From positions 1-57,099 of the forward strand of contig NZ_JOBF01000035.1 of the NCBI RefSeq assembly GCF_000718635.1: DNA of 57,099 bases, given 5' to 3'. The stretch is from Streptomyces varsoviensis (GTDB lineage Bacteria; Actinomycetota; Actinomycetes; Streptomycetales; Streptomycetaceae). The notes beneath the pieces were generated by a model. It made no database searches. It had not been told where the DNA came from and saw nothing but the letters and a program-made list of their open reading frames with translations. A program made the translations under genes and the position numbers. Positions 8,946 to 23,165 of the stretch are shown here, one piece after another. Each line of letters starts with the position of its first letter. Within the stretch, counting starts at the first letter, position 1.

Positions 8946-11900
8946 GTGGCTAAGGTCCGGGTATACGAACTCGCCAAGGAGTTCGGAGTTGAGAGCAAGG
9001 TCGTCATGGCCAAGCTCCAAGAACTCGGTGAATTCGTACGTTCGGCGTCCTCGACGATCGAGGCGCCGGTTGTTCGCAAGTTGACCGACGCATTGCAGGG
9101 GCCCGGCGGCAACGCCGGCAAGTCCGCTGCCAAGCCCGGGGCGCCCCGCAAGGCGTCCCCCGCCAAGCCGGCCGCGCCCACTCCGGGCCCGTCGGCGCGT
9201 CCCGCTGCCCCGGCGCCCAAGCCGGCCGCGGACGCCCCCGCCAAGCCCGCCGCGGCCTCGGGAACCGGCTCCGCGCCGACGCCCGGCCCGCGTCCGGGCC
9301 CGAAGCCCGCGCCGGCCAAGCCCGGCCCGGTCGCCCCGGTGCCCGCCGCGGAGTTCTCCGCCCCGGCCCCGGCGCAGTCCGAGCGCCCGGCCCAGCAGGA
9401 GCGGCCCGCCCCGCGCCCCGGCGCCACCCCCGGCCCGCGCCCCGCCCGCCCGACCCCCGGTGGTCAGCAGGGCGGCGGCCAGCAGCGGGACGGCGGCCAG
9501 CAGGGCGGCCGTGCCGAGCGCGGCCCCCGTCCGGGCGGCCAGAACCAGGGCCCGCGCCCCGGCGGCGCCCGCCCGTCCGGACCGCGTCCGGGCAACAACC
9601 CCTTCACGTCCGGCGGCTCCACGGGCATGGCCCGCCCGCAGGCCCCCCGTCCCGGCGGCGCCCCGCGCCCCGGCGGTCAGGGCGGCCCCGGCGGTGCCCC
9701 GCGCCCGCAGGGCGGTCCCGGTGGCGCGCCGCGTCCCCAGGGCGGTCAGGGCGGCGCCCGGCCGACCCCGGGCGGCATGCCCCGTCCGCAGGGCGGCGCG
9801 CGTCCCGGCCCCCCGGCCGGCGGTAACCGTCCGAACCCCGGCATGATGCCGCAGCGTCCGGCTGCCGGCCCCCGTCCCGGCGGTGGCCCCGGCGGCGGTC
9901 GCGGTCCTGGTGGTGCGGGCCGTCCCGGCGGTGCCGGCCGTCCCGGCGGCGGCGGTTTCGCCGGCCGTCCCGGTGGCGGCGGCGGTGCCGGCCGTCCGGG
10001 TGGCGGCGGCGGTTTCGCCGGTCGTCCCGGTGGCGGCGGCCCCGGCGGCTTCGGCGGCCGTCCCGGCTTCGGCGGTCGTCCCGGCGGCCCCGGCGCCCGT
10101 GGCGGAACGCAGGGCGCCTTCGGCCGCCCCGGCGGTCCGGCGCGGCGCGGCCGCAAGTCGAAGCGGCAGCGGCGCCAGGAGTACGAGGCCATGCAGGCCC
10201 CGTCGGTCGGCGGCGTGATGCTGCCGCGCGGCAATGGACAGACCGTCCGCCTGTCGCGTGGTGCCTCCCTCACCGACTTCGCGGAGAAGATCAACGCCAA
10301 CCCGGCGTCGCTCGTCGCCGTGATGCTCAACCTCGGCGAGATGGTCACCGCCACCCAGTCGGTCTCCGACGAGACGCTTCAGCTCCTCGCCGAGGAGATG
10401 AACTACGTCCTGGAGGTCGTCAGCCCGGAGGAGGAGGACCGCGAGCTCCTGGAGTCCTTCTCCATCGAGTTCGGCGAGAACGAGGGCGGCGAGGAGATGC
10501 TCGTCTCCCGCCCGCCGGTCGTGACCGTCATGGGCCACGTCGACCACGGCAAGACCCGGCTGCTGGACGCGATCCGCAAGACGAACGTCGTCGCGGGCGA
10601 GGCCGGCGGCATCACGCAGCACATCGGTGCGTACCAGGTCGCCACCGAGGTCAACGGCGAGGACCGCGCGATCACCTTCATCGACACCCCGGGTCACGAG
10701 GCGTTCACCGCCATGCGTGCCCGCGGTGCGAAGTCGACCGACATCGCGATCCTCGTGGTGGCGGCCAACGACGGTGTGATGCCGCAGACGATCGAGGCGC
10801 TGAACCACGCCAAGGCGGCCGAGGTGCCGATCGTGGTCGCGGTCAACAAGATCGACGTCGAGGGCGCCGACCCGACCAAGGTGCGCGGTCAGCTCACCGA
10901 GTTCGGTCTGGTGGCCGAGGAGTACGGCGGCGACACGATGTTCGTCGACATCTCCGCCCGCAAGGGCGAGAACATCGACGCCCTCCTGGAGGCCGTCGTG
11001 CTCACCGCCGACGCCTCGCTCGACCTGCGCGCCAACGCGGAGCAGGCCGCGCAGGGCATCGCGATCGAGGCCCACCTCGACCGCGGCCGCGGCGCCGTGG
11101 CGACCGTGCTGGTCCAGCGCGGCACGCTGCGGGTCGGCGAGACGATGGTCGCGGGCGACGCCTACGGCCGCGTCCGCGCGATGCTCGACGACAAGGGCAA
11201 CAACGTCGAGGAAGCGGGTCCCTCGACCCCCGTCCTGGTCCTGGGTCTCACCAACGTCCCCGGCGCCGGCGACAACTTCCTCGTCGTCGACGAGGACCGT
11301 ACGGCCCGGCAGATCGCCGAGAAGCGCGCGGCGCGCGAGCGCAACGCGGCCTTCGCCAAGCGCACCCGCCGGGTGTCCCTGGAGGACCTCGACAAGGTGC
11401 TCAAGGCCGGCGAGATCCAGCAGCTCAACCTCATCATCAAGGGCGACGCGTCCGGTTCGGTCGAGGCCCTGGAGTCCTCGCTGCTCCAGCTCGATGTGGG
11501 CGAGGAGGTCGACATCCGCGTGCTGCACCGCGGCGTGGGTGCGGTCACCGAGTCCGACATCAACCTGGCGTCCGGCTCCGACGCGATCGTCATCGGCTTC
11601 AACGTCCGCGCCGAGGGCCGTGCCACGCAGATGGCCGAGCGCGAGGGCGTCGACGTCCGGTACTACTCGGTCATCTACCAGGCGATCGAGGAGATCGAGG
11701 CGGCCCTCAAGGGCATGCTCAAGCCGGAGTACGAAGAGGTCGAGCTGGGCACGGCGGAGATCCGCGAGGTCTTCCGCTCGTCCAAGCTGGGCAACATCGC
11801 CGGTGTCCTCATCCGCTCCGGCGAGGTCAAGCGCAACACCAAGGCGCGCCTCGTCCGCGACGGCAAGGTCATCGCCGAGGACCTCAACATCCAGGGTCTG

Positions 11901-12032
11901 CGCCGCTTCAAGGACGACGTCACCGAGATCCGCGAAGGGTTCGAGGGCGGTATCAACCTCGGCAACTTCAACGACATCAAGGTCGACGACGTCATCGCGA
12001 CCTACGAGATGCGCGAGAAGCCCCGCGGCTGA
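8946..12032 (+). CDS. infB: translation initiation factor IF-2
   Basis: 1,028 residues, GTG 8946. IF2 is the GTPase that brings fMet-tRNA to the 30S subunit. The N-terminus has the IF2_N fold ([12 protein letters not shown]). Residues about 50-405 are a disordered Gly/Pro/Arg region with repeated GGRPGGGG-like units and a basic GRKSKRQRR end. IF2_N2 follows, then the G domain with GHVDHGKT at 530-537, DTPGHE and NKID, then domains II-IV. The long low-complexity arm makes it larger than E. coli IF2 (890) but is typical of Streptomyces. The gene is followed by a strong terminator. Confidence 0.98.
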   Translation: MAKVRVYELAKEFGVESKVVMAKLQELGEFVRSASSTIEAPVVRKLTDALQGPGGNAGKSAAKPGAPRKASPAKPAAPTPGPSARPAAPAPKPAADAPAKPAAASGTGSAPTPGPRPGPKPAPAKPGPVAPVPAAEFSAPAPAQSERPAQQERPAPRPGATPGPRPARPTPGGQQGGGQQRDGGQQGGRAERGPRPGGQNQGPRPGGARPSGPRPGNNPFTSGGSTGMARPQAPRPGGAPRPGGQGGPGGAPRPQGGPGGAPRPQGGQGGARPTPGGMPRPQGGARPGPPAGGNRPNPGMMPQRPAAGPRPGGGPGGGRGPGGAGRPGGAGRPGGGGFAGRPGGGGGAGRPGGGGGFAGRPGGGGPGGFGGRPGFGGRPGGPGARGGTQGAFGRPGGPARRGRKSKRQRRQEYEAMQAPSVGGVMLPRGNGQTVRLSRGASLTDFAEKINANPASLVAVMLNLGEMVTATQSVSDETLQLLAEEMNYVLEVVSPEEEDRELLESFSIEFGENEGGEEMLVSRPPVVTVMGHVDHGKTRLLDAIRKTNVVAGEAGGITQHIGAYQVATEVNGEDRAITFIDTPGHEAFTAMRARGAKSTDIAILVVAANDGVMPQTIEALNHAKAAEVPIVVAVNKIDVEGADPTKVRGQLTEFGLVAEEYGGDTMFVDISARKGENIDALLEAVVLTADASLDLRANAEQAAQGIAIEAHLDRGRGAVATVLVQRGTLRVGETMVAGDAYGRVRAMLDDKGNNVEEAGPSTPVLVLGLTNVPGAGDNFLVVDEDRTARQIAEKRAARERNAAFAKRTRRVSLEDLDKVLKAGEIQQLNLIIKGDASGSVEALESSLLQLDVGEEVDIRVLHRGVGAVTESDINLASGSDAIVIGFNVRAEGRATQMAEREGVDVRYYSVIYQAIEEIEAALKGMLKPEYEEVELGTAEIREVFRSSKLGNIAGVLIRSGEVKRNTKARLVRDGKVIAEDLNIQGLRRFKDDVTEIREGFEGGINLGNFNDIKVDDVIATYEMREKPRG

Positions 12033-12056
12033 TCGCTGATCGCAAAGTTGCGACCC

Positions 12057-12095
12057 GGGGCCGGTCGGCGGAGCGTTATTCCGTCGATCGGCCCC
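12057..12095 (+). terminator. strong stem-loop after infB
   Basis: A 16-base arm (12057-12072) pairs with 12080-12095, allowing two G-U pairs, around loop gcgttat. There is no U-run. It marks the end of the rimP-infB transcript or a partial stop before DUF503-rbfA-truB. Confidence 0.7.
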
Positions 12096-12196
12096 GGCCG
12101 TTGCGTGTACGGTTCGAGGAGCTTGTACACCGCCTTGTGATCAAGGAATTTCACACCGACGCCTCAGGCCCGCCGGGTGGGCTTCACCCGTACCGC

Positions 12197-12490
12197 ATGT
12201 ATGTGGGGACACTCTCGTTCGACCTGCTCCTGGGCGACGTACGGTCGCTGAAGGAGAAACGCTCCGTCGTGCGCCCGATCGTCGCCGAACTGCGCCGCGC
12301 GTACGCGGTCAGCGTGGCGGAGGTCGGCGACCAGGACCTCTACCGCAGGACCGAGATCGGACTCGCGGTGGTCTCCGGGGACACGGGACATCTCGTGGAC
12401 GTGCTGGACCGCTGCGAACGCTGGGTCGCCGCCCGCCCCGAGGTGGAGCTGCTGTCCGTGCGACGGCGGATCCACGGCGACGACGAGTGA
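12197..12490 (+). CDS. DUF503 family protein (YlxP-like)
   Basis: 97 residues. ATG 12197 gives the family start MYVGTLSFDLLLGDVRSLKEKRSVVRP; the open frame upstream to 12101 covers the infB terminator flank and is unlikely to be coding. DUF503 proteins are small ferredoxin-fold proteins placed between infB and rbfA across Gram-positives (ylxP in Bacillus). A role in ribosome assembly or nucleotide binding is inferred from position only. Confidence 0.9.
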   Translation: MYVGTLSFDLLLGDVRSLKEKRSVVRPIVAELRRAYAVSVAEVGDQDLYRRTEIGLAVVSGDTGHLVDVLDRCERWVAARPEVELLSVRRRIHGDDE

Positions 12491-12528
12491 CGACTGATGA
12501 ATGAACCGAAGAAGAAAGAAGTAGGCGC

Positions 12529-13032
12529 ATGACCGACAACGCGCGGGCGCGCAAGCTGGCCGACCGCATCCGGGAGATCGTCGCGGAGACCCTGCAGCGC
12601 CGGATCAAGGACCCGCGGCTCGGCTATGTGACCATCACGGACACCCGGGTCACGGGCGACCTGCGGGAGGCGACCGTGTTCTACACGGTCTACGGCGACG
12701 ACGAGGAGCGCGCGGCCTCCGCGGCCGCCCTGGAGAGCGCCAAGGGCGTGCTGCGCTCCACGGTCGGCCGGGAGACCGGGGTGCGCTTCACCCCGACCCT
12801 GACGTTCGTGCCGGACGCCCTGCCCGACAACGCCCGCACCATCGAGGACCTGCTCGCCAAGGCCAAGGCCAAGGACGCGGAGGTCCGCGAGGTGTCCTCC
12901 GGCAAGTCGTACGCCGGCGACGCCGACCCGTACCGCAAGCCGGGCGAGAGCGCCACAGACGGCGCGGAGGGCGCAGACGGCGACGGCGGAGCCGACGGCG
13001 ACGCGAAGGGCAAGGGGACCGCCGCCGAATGA
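12529..13032 (+). CDS. rbfA: 30S ribosome-binding factor RbfA
   Basis: 167 residues from ATG 12529, with aagaaag upstream. RbfA is a KH-like factor needed for late 16S rRNA 5'-end maturation. Signature regions are [43 protein letters not shown] and [17 protein letters not shown]. The last 45 residues are an acidic Gly/Asp/Lys tail. It overlaps truB by four bases (ATGA), implying translational coupling. Confidence 0.95.
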   Translation: MTDNARARKLADRIREIVAETLQRRIKDPRLGYVTITDTRVTGDLREATVFYTVYGDDEERAASAAALESAKGVLRSTVGRETGVRFTPTLTFVPDALPDNARTIEDLLAKAKAKDAEVREVSSGKSYAGDADPYRKPGESATDGAEGADGDGGADGDAKGKGTAAE

Positions 13033-13940
13033 AGCGCGCAGCATCCACCTGTCCGGACGGCCTGGTCATCGTCGACAAGCCGGCCGGCTTCACCTCGCAC
13101 GACGTCGTGGCGAAGATGCGGGGCATAGCCCGGACCCGCAAGGTCGGGCACGCGGGCACGCTCGACCCGATGGCGACGGGCGTGCTCGTGCTCGGCGTCG
13201 AGCGGGCCACGAAGCTGCTGGGCCACCTGGCGCTCACCGAGAAGGAGTACGTCGGCACGGTCCGGCTCGGCCAGAGCACGGTGACGGACGACGCGGAGGG
13301 CGAGATCACCGCGTCCGCCGACGCCTCCGGCATCCCGCGCGAGGACATCGACGCCGGGGTCGCCAAGCTGAGCGGCGACATCATGCAGGTGCCGTCGAAG
13401 GTCAGCGCCATCAAGATCGACGGCAAGCGGTCGTACGCGCGGGCCCGGGAGGGCGAGGAGTTCGAGATCCCCGCGCGGCCCGTGACGGTCTCCTCCTTCG
13501 TCGTCCACGCCGTGCACGACGCGCTCGCGGAGGACGGCACGCCCGTACAGGACCTGCTGGTCTCCGTGGTCTGCTCGTCCGGTACGTACATCCGCGCGCT
13601 CGCCCGCGACCTGGGCGCGGACCTGGGCGTCGGCGGCCACCTCACGGCGCTGCGGCGCACCCGCGTCGGCCCGTACGGGCTGGACGCGGCCCGCACGCTG
13701 GAGCGGCTCCAGGAGGAGCTGACGGTCATGCCCGTCGCCGAGGCCGCCGCGGCGGCGTTCAGCCGCTGGGACGTGGACGGGGACCAGGCCCGGCTGCTCG
13801 CCAACGGCGTGCGGCTGCGGATGCCGCCGCCGGTGGCGGCCGCGACCGGGCCGGTCGCCGTCTTCGGCCCCGACGGCGCGTTCCTCGTGCTCGTCGAGAA
13901 CCAGGGCGGCAAGGCCAAGAGCCTGGCGGTCTTCGCCTGA
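13029..13940 (+). CDS. truB: tRNA pseudouridine(55) synthase TruB
   Basis: 303 residues. It isomerises U55 in the T-loop of tRNAs. The catalytic aspartate is D46 in [23 protein letters not shown] precedes it, and the [14 protein letters not shown] motif follows. A C-terminal actinobacterial extension resembles a PUA-like domain. It overlaps rbfA by 4 bases. The 285 bases after it hold GC-rich inverted repeats but no gene I can support. Confidence 0.96.
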   Translation: MKRAASTCPDGLVIVDKPAGFTSHDVVAKMRGIARTRKVGHAGTLDPMATGVLVLGVERATKLLGHLALTEKEYVGTVRLGQSTVTDDAEGEITASADASGIPREDIDAGVAKLSGDIMQVPSKVSAIKIDGKRSYARAREGEEFEIPARPVTVSSFVVHAVHDALAEDGTPVQDLLVSVVCSSGTYIRALARDLGADLGVGGHLTALRRTRVGPYGLDAARTLERLQEELTVMPVAEAAAAAFSRWDVDGDQARLLANGVRLRMPPPVAAATGPVAVFGPDGAFLVLVENQGGKAKSLAVFA

Positions 13941-14225
13941 CGCGCGTGCCGCCCCGGGCCCTTCCGGCCGCTCCGGGCCGTCCTGGGGCGTCGATCTCTT
14001 CGGGACATCGTGGGGCGGGCCGGCGCGGTCGGCTCGCCCCCCGCCCCAAAATCCCCCTCACCGGCTCTTTATCCAGGCCGCGGCCCTGATTCACCCCTTC
14101 GGGCAGGCGCTCGGAGTGAACCAGGGGGGTGCGAGGGGGCGCGTTCGCCGTTCGAGGTGTTTCCGGCGATCATCGGCCGCATACCGTCGGAGTACGGGGT
14201 GGCGGGGCACGGGGAGGCTCGGCGG

Positions 14226-17200
14226 ATGGGGTGGCGGCGAACCGATCCGGATGAGGCGCTGGTGCGCGTCCGGGACCTGGCCGGGCGGCCGCGCGGCACG
14301 GGCTTCCTCGCGGACGGCCACGGCACCCTGATCACCAGCCACGAGGCGGTCGACGGCCTCGCCCGCGTCGTCCTCCACGCCCCCGGCGAACAGACCTGCC
14401 TGGTCGGCGACGACGCCGTGATCGCCCTCCCCGAGTGGGACCTCGCGCTCGTACGCACCGAGGGGCTGAGCGCGCCGCCGCTCGCCGTCTCCGCGTCCAC
14501 CGCCATCGAGCCGGGCGCGGGCGTGCGGCTGCGCACGCGGCGCTGGCTCGACGCCAGGGTGGTGGGCGGCGCGGCCGTCACGTACACCGCCACCGACCGC
14601 TTCCACCTGCTGGGCGCGGCGCTGGAGCTGACCGTGGGGGACCGGGAGACGGTGCGGCTCGGCGAGCGGGCCGCGGGCGGGCCCGTGCTCGACGCGCGGA
14701 CCGGCGCGGTCGTCGCCGTCCTCGGCACCGCCCTGCAGACCGGCCGCCGGGCGGGCGGCTTCGCCATCCCGCTGCGCGCCACCGCCGCGGCGGACCCCCA
14801 AGGCCCGCTCGCCGCGCTGCTCGCGCGCAACAGCGCGACCGTGCCGGCGTACGGGCCGGAGCTCAACCTCGCGGGCGCGCTCCAGCTCACCGCCCTCTCC
14901 CTCGGCCCGGCGGACGGCCCCCGACCCTGGGGCGAACCGGCCGAACGCCCGGACACCGCCGAGGAGTTCACCCGCTTCCTCGACGGCGACGCCCCGGTGC
15001 TCGGCCTCGTCGGCGACCCCGGCACGGGCCGTACGACCGAACTGGCCGCGCTCGCGGCGCGCCGGGCCAGGGGCGCGGCGCCCGCCCCCACGGTGTGGCT
15101 GCGCGGCGCGGACCTGCGCGCGGGCGACACGAGCGTCCGGGACGCCGTCGCGCGGGCGCTGACCGCGGCGGGCCGCGTCGTCACGGCGTCGGCGGGGGCG
15201 GCCGGGACGGTCGGCGACACGGAGGCCGTGACCCCTGAGGCGATCGCGCGGCTGACGCGCGCGGCCGGGCGGCCGCTGCTCGTCCTCCTCGACGGGCCGG
15301 AGGAGACGCCGCCCGCGCTCACCCGCGAGCTGGCGGGCTGGACGGCCGCCACCGCCGAGTGGCTGCGCGCCTCGGGGGCCCGCCTGATCGTCGCCTGCCG
15401 CCCCGAGCACTGGGAACAGGCCGGAGCACTCTTCCCGCCGCACGCCCTCCACCGCCCCGCGCACCGCGCCCGCTCCGGCGCCCGCGCCCTGCCGCCCTGC
15501 GCCCGGCTCACCGACCTCACCGGCCGGCAGCGGGACCAGGCGTACGTGCGGTACGGGCTGCCGGGCGACGCCGTGGCACCGGCGGACGACAGCCATCCGC
15601 TGACGCTGCGGCTGCTGGCGGAGGTACGGGCGGCGATGGGGGATGTTTCTGGGGCGGCCGGTGGGGCGGAGGGTGAGGGAGGTGCGGCCACGGCTGTCGG
15701 GGTGGCTGGCCCGATCGAGGCGGCCGGGGCGGCGGGGGGCGGTTCGGGGTCGGGGCGTGCGCCGGCGCAGGGGGCGCGCGCTACCGGCGCGCGCGGTGGT
15801 TCAGAGGCGGGAGCAGCCGAGGAGCCGTGCGCCCCCGATCGGTGGGAGATCTTCTCCGCCTACCTCGACCTGCTCTGCCTGCGCGTCGCGCTCCGCCTCA
15901 CCGCCGACGAACTGCCCAAGAGACCCGGCAGCGCCGTCCGCCGGCTCGCCGCCCGCGTGGCCGGGCAGGCGCACGAGGCCGCCCGACGCTGCCTCGGGCC
16001 GGGCCAGGGCGAGCTGGACCGCGCGTCGTTCGAGGAGCTCTTCCCCTGGCGCACCGGCTGGGCCGCCGCCGTCCTCAAGGAGAACCTCCTCGTCCCGGCC
16101 GGTTCGGGCTACCGCTTCGCGCACGAGGAGTTCGCGGACTGGCTGCAAGGGCAGCACCTCGACCTCGACCTGGCGCTGACCGCCCTGGTGCACCGCCGGT
16201 ACGAGGCACGGGTCCGACCGGCCGACGCGCCGGTCGCCGGCCCGGAGGCGGAGGAGACCGACGTCCGGCTGCCCTCCCGGGCCGGAGCCGCCCCCGCGGG
16301 CCCGGAGGAAGCCGCTCCCGCGTCCGTACGCAGATGGGGCAGGCGCGCCGCCCGCCGACGGCCGGCCCCCGCCCCGCCGCCCGGACGGCACCGCCCCCTG
16401 CCCGTGCCCCGGCACCGTATCGGCCCCGTACTCCACGCCCTGCTGCTCCTCGGCCGCCGCGCCGGGCCGGCCGAACTCGCCCGCCGCCTGACGGAGCTGG
16501 TCCACGCCGTGGACGTACTCGGCGCGCCAGGACCCGACGAGGAGCGCCCCGGTTTCCCGGAAGCTCCCTCGGCCCCGGCGGAGGGCTGGGGCACCGCGCC
16601 GCCCGCGGACGGTACGACCGCGGCGGTAGCCGACGGCGACGCCTGGACCGTGAGTACGGACGGGCGGCTGCGCCGGGCGCGGGGCCGAGGCAGGTCGGCG
16701 GGGGCCGGCCTCATGGTCGGGGACAGTGGGCGAGAGGCGTCGGCCGGCAACGCGGCAGGGGGCGACAGGCGAGAGACCGCGTCGGACGGGGGCGAGTGGG
16801 CCGGGGCGGGGAGCGGCGCCGTACGGGCCGTCGCCGTGGCGCGGGACCGCCGCCCGGGGCCGCCGGCGGGCGAGGGGAGGCCCGTACGCGCCGACGAGCC
16901 TCCCGGCCGGCACCGGTCGACGGCGGCGGAGCAGCGTGCCGACGCCTCCTGGTGGGCGGCCCATCTCCTGGGCGAGACGTTGCTGCGGGTGCCCGATGCC
17001 ACCCCCTACCTCGGGGTGCTGCGCTCGCTCGCCGATCGGGTGGCGGCGCGCTCCCTGTGCCACGGCGGGCTGGGAGAGTTCGGGCCGTGGTTCTGGCTGC
17101 GCCTCGGGCTCGCCCTGCCCGACCGGCTCGAACTGCTGCGGCTGCTGCTGCCCGCCGACGCCCCGCCCGCCAAGGACCCGGCCCGGGAGCCCGAGCGGTT

Positions 17201-18488
17201 CCTGCCCGCCGTCGCGACCGTACTGGCCGAGGACCCCTGCGCGGCCCAGACACTGCTCTGCCGCTGGTTCACCGACGACCGCCCGCTCCGGGCCGCCGCC
17301 GCGCCGGACGGCGACGGCATGCGGCCCACCGTCGCGGTCGCGGCCCAGGCCCTGCTCCACACCCACCGGCGACGCGCCGTGGACGACCTCACCGAGGCGC
17401 TGGTGGCCGCGGCCCACCCGCTCGCCGACGAGCTGCTGGACGCTCTCGCCGAGGACGAGCCGTCGGCGGTCTGCCGGGCCGTGGACCGGTGGGCGCACGA
17501 CAGCCGCGACGAGCGCCACGCGGCCGCCGCCGCGTACGGGCTCCGGGCCGCCCCGCACATCACCACAGACGCCGACCGCGAACTGCTGCGCTACGCCGCT
17601 CTCGCCCTCCTCGCCGGCCCCGCTGACCGCGCCCTGCACGGCGCCGCCCTCGCCCTGCTCGTACAAGATCCCAAGACGCGCGCCGGCTATCTGCCGCGGG
17701 CCCTCGAACGGTTCGCCGACGGCGACCCGCGGCTCACGCCGGATGTCCTGGCCACGGCCCTGACCACCCACCCCGAACCGGTGCTGCGAGCCCTCCGGTC
17801 CCGCCTGGGCGAGCCGGGCGACGACCCGGCCCGTCCGCTGGAGGTCATGCGGACGCTGGCGGACGTGACGGCCCCGGCGCTCGCCCGCCGCGCCACCGAG
17901 CTCGTACGCGAACACGTCGAGCACCGCCCCGGCGGCGCCCGGCACGCCGCGGCCTTCGTGGACCGCAGGCTGGAACACGGCCCGGCCGTGCGAGCGCTGC
18001 TCTTCCCGCTGGTCTCCGACTTCCTGCGGGCCAGATCGCCGCACGCGCGCCGCGCCCTCGCCCCCGTGCTCGCCGCCCCCGGCACCCCCCTCTCGCGCGC
18101 CCTGCGCCATGAGTTGCTGGAGGTGCTGCTCGAACACGAGGGGCACGGACAGTACGGCCGGTACGGGCAGTACGTGCCCGATGCCGCCACCCTGGACGCG
18201 CTGCTGCGGGCGGCCGCCGAGGGCGCGGCCGACCGGGGCCCGGCCCGTACCCGCGATCTCGTCCACCGCACCGGGCTGCTGCTGGCCCGTACGGCGGAGG
18301 GCGCGGCCTGTTTCGACCGGCGGCTGCTCCAGCTCGCCCGTGACGTGCCCGGCTTCGCCGCCCTGGTGCGCGGCTGGCTGGAATCGGCCCCCGCCGAATG
18401 GGCGGCCGTGGTGAGCCCGCGGACCCGCGGCCAACTGGCGGGCGCAATGCCCGATGCGTGGCGCGAGCACCCGGCATGGCACTCTTAG
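14226..18488 (+). CDS. trypsin-like pseudo-protease fused to a P-loop NTPase and long helical C-terminus
   Basis: 1,420 residues from ATG 14226, with ggggagg 8 bases upstream. Residues 20-185 follow a trypsin-like fold. GTGFLADG precedes H39 (SHEAVDG) and D72 lies in WDLALVR, but the serine site reads RAAGGPVLD, so A150 replaces the nucleophile. A P-loop follows (GDPGTGRT, 263-270) with Arg in the usual Lys position, and LLVLLDG (about 351-357) fits Walker B. This arrangement suggests a STAND-type NTPase. Residues about 480-545 and 810-910 are low-complexity Gly/Ala/Pro-rich linkers. The last 500 residues are Ala/Leu/Arg-rich helices that could be HEAT- or TPR-like. It lies between truB and ribF. 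Function is unknown. Confidence 0.78.
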   Translation: MGWRRTDPDEALVRVRDLAGRPRGTGFLADGHGTLITSHEAVDGLARVVLHAPGEQTCLVGDDAVIALPEWDLALVRTEGLSAPPLAVSASTAIEPGAGVRLRTRRWLDARVVGGAAVTYTATDRFHLLGAALELTVGDRETVRLGERAAGGPVLDARTGAVVAVLGTALQTGRRAGGFAIPLRATAAADPQGPLAALLARNSATVPAYGPELNLAGALQLTALSLGPADGPRPWGEPAERPDTAEEFTRFLDGDAPVLGLVGDPGTGRTTELAALAARRARGAAPAPTVWLRGADLRAGDTSVRDAVARALTAAGRVVTASAGAAGTVGDTEAVTPEAIARLTRAAGRPLLVLLDGPEETPPALTRELAGWTAATAEWLRASGARLIVACRPEHWEQAGALFPPHALHRPAHRARSGARALPPCARLTDLTGRQRDQAYVRYGLPGDAVAPADDSHPLTLRLLAEVRAAMGDVSGAAGGAEGEGGAATAVGVAGPIEAAGAAGGGSGSGRAPAQGARATGARGGSEAGAAEEPCAPDRWEIFSAYLDLLCLRVALRLTADELPKRPGSAVRRLAARVAGQAHEAARRCLGPGQGELDRASFEELFPWRTGWAAAVLKENLLVPAGSGYRFAHEEFADWLQGQHLDLDLALTALVHRRYEARVRPADAPVAGPEAEETDVRLPSRAGAAPAGPEEAAPASVRRWGRRAARRRPAPAPPPGRHRPLPVPRHRIGPVLHALLLLGRRAGPAELARRLTELVHAVDVLGAPGPDEERPGFPEAPSAPAEGWGTAPPADGTTAAVADGDAWTVSTDGRLRRARGRGRSAGAGLMVGDSGREASAGNAAGGDRRETASDGGEWAGAGSGAVRAVAVARDRRPGPPAGEGRPVRADEPPGRHRSTAAEQRADASWWAAHLLGETLLRVPDATPYLGVLRSLADRVAARSLCHGGLGEFGPWFWLRLGLALPDRLELLRLLLPADAPPAKDPAREPERFLPAVATVLAEDPCAAQTLLCRWFTDDRPLRAAAAPDGDGMRPTVAVAAQALLHTHRRRAVDDLTEALVAAAHPLADELLDALAEDEPSAVCRAVDRWAHDSRDERHAAAAAYGLRAAPHITTDADRELLRYAALALLAGPADRALHGAALALLVQDPKTRAGYLPRALERFADGDPRLTPDVLATALTTHPEPVLRALRSRLGEPGDDPARPLEVMRTLADVTAPALARRATELVREHVEHRPGGARHAAAFVDRRLEHGPAVRALLFPLVSDFLRARSPHARRALAPVLAAPGTPLSRALRHELLEVLLEHEGHGQYGRYGQYVPDAATLDALLRAAAEGAADRGPARTRDLVHRTGLLLARTAEGAACFDRRLLQLARDVPGFAALVRGWLESAPAEWAAVVSPRTRGQLAGAMPDAWREHPAWHS

Positions 18489-18533
18489 ACCTGCGTATTG
18501 GACAGACAAAGGTTCGGGCGAGGAGCGGGCACA

Positions 18534-19559
18534 GTGCAACGCTGGCGTGGCTTGGAGGACATCCCCGAGGACTGGGGACGCAGCGTCGTCACCATCGGCT
18601 CGTACGACGGAGTGCACCGCGGGCACCAGCTCATCATCGGCCGGGCGGTGGAGCGGGCGCGCGAGCTCGGCGTGCCGTCGGTCGTGGTCACCTTCGACCC
18701 GCACCCCAGCGAGGTCGTACGGCCGGGCAGCCATCCGCCCCTGCTGGCCCCGCACCACCGGCGTGCGGAGCTGATGGCGGAGCTGGGCGTGGACGCGCTG
18801 CTGATCCTGCCCTTCACCGCCGAGTTCTCGCGGCTGTCGCCCGCGGACTTCGTCGTCAAGGTGCTGGTCGACAAGTTGCACGCGCGCCTCGTCGTCGAGG
18901 GCCCCAACTTCCGGTTCGGGCACAAGGCGGCCGGCAACGTCGAGTTCCTGGTGGAGCTCGGCGCCACCTACGACTACGAGGTCGAGGTCGTCGACCTGTT
19001 CGTGAGCGGCGAGGCGGGCGGCGGGCAGCCGTTCTCCTCCACCCTGACCCGGCGGCTGGTGGCCGACGGCGATGTCGCGGGCGCGATGGAGATCCTGGGG
19101 CGGCCGCACCGCGTCGAGGGCGTCGTCGTGCGCGGCGCGCAGCGCGGCCGCGAGCTGGGCTACCCGACCGCCAACGTGGAGACCCTGCCGCACACCGCGA
19201 TCCCCGCCGACGGCGTCTACGCCGGGTGGCTGACCGCGGACGGCGAGACGATGCCCGCAGCGATCTCGGTCGGCACGAACGTGCAGTTCGACGCCACGGA
19301 GCGGACGGTCGAGGCGTACGCCATCGACCGCGTCGACCTCGATCTGTACGGGCAGCACGTGGCGGTCGACTTCCTCGCCTACCTGCGGGGGATGGAGAAG
19401 TTCGACTCCATCGACACGCTCCTGGAGCGGATGGCGGGCGACGTGAAGCGGGCCCGGCAGTTGATCGAGACGGCCGATGCGGCCGATGTGACTGATGGGT
19501 CCGATGTGACTGATGGGGCCGACGCGGGGGATGCGGCCGGGGGCGAGGGCGCGCGGTAG
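18534..19559 (+). CDS. ribF: bifunctional riboflavin kinase/FAD synthetase
   Basis: 341 residues from GTG 18534, preceded by gaggag at 18519-18524. It converts riboflavin to FMN and then FAD. The N-terminal FMN adenylyltransferase domain has GSYDGVHRGH (residues 22-31) and later GPNFRFG. The C-terminal flavokinase has GRELGYPTANVE and GVYAGW. The final 25 residues are an Asp/Ala/Thr-rich repeat tail (ADAADVTDGSDVTDGADAGD), absent from most homologues and probably disordered. It begins 45 bases after the upstream gene. Confidence 0.95.
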   Translation: MQRWRGLEDIPEDWGRSVVTIGSYDGVHRGHQLIIGRAVERARELGVPSVVVTFDPHPSEVVRPGSHPPLLAPHHRRAELMAELGVDALLILPFTAEFSRLSPADFVVKVLVDKLHARLVVEGPNFRFGHKAAGNVEFLVELGATYDYEVEVVDLFVSGEAGGGQPFSSTLTRRLVADGDVAGAMEILGRPHRVEGVVVRGAQRGRELGYPTANVETLPHTAIPADGVYAGWLTADGETMPAAISVGTNVQFDATERTVEAYAIDRVDLDLYGQHVAVDFLAYLRGMEKFDSIDTLLERMAGDVKRARQLIETADAADVTDGSDVTDGADAGDAAGGEGAR

Positions 19560-19581
19560 GTCCTCGGGGGAGCGACATGAC

Positions 19582-19624
19582 GGAGGGGCGGGGCCGCACA
19601 TCGTGTGCGCGGTCCCGCCCCTCC
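19582..19624. terminator. bidirectional terminator between ribF and the T7SS ATPase gene
   Basis: ggaggggcggg pairs with cccgcccctcc, with an inner ccgcac/gtgcgcgg extension, between two convergent genes. Confidence 0.75.
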
Positions 19625-19676
19625 GCTTTGCCTTCGTCCTCTGGTGGTGCTTTCTGAGCTGCTACTGCTGGTACTG

Positions 19677-23165
<3,489 letters not shown>

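Noticed and set aside
15801..19601. Very long antisense open frames, e.g. minus-strand frames over the pseudo-protease and infB, and plus-strand frames over the EspI-like and eccC genes
   Set aside because: High GC keeps frames open by chance. The translations are Arg/Gly/Ala-rich without family motifs and lie opposite recognised genes.
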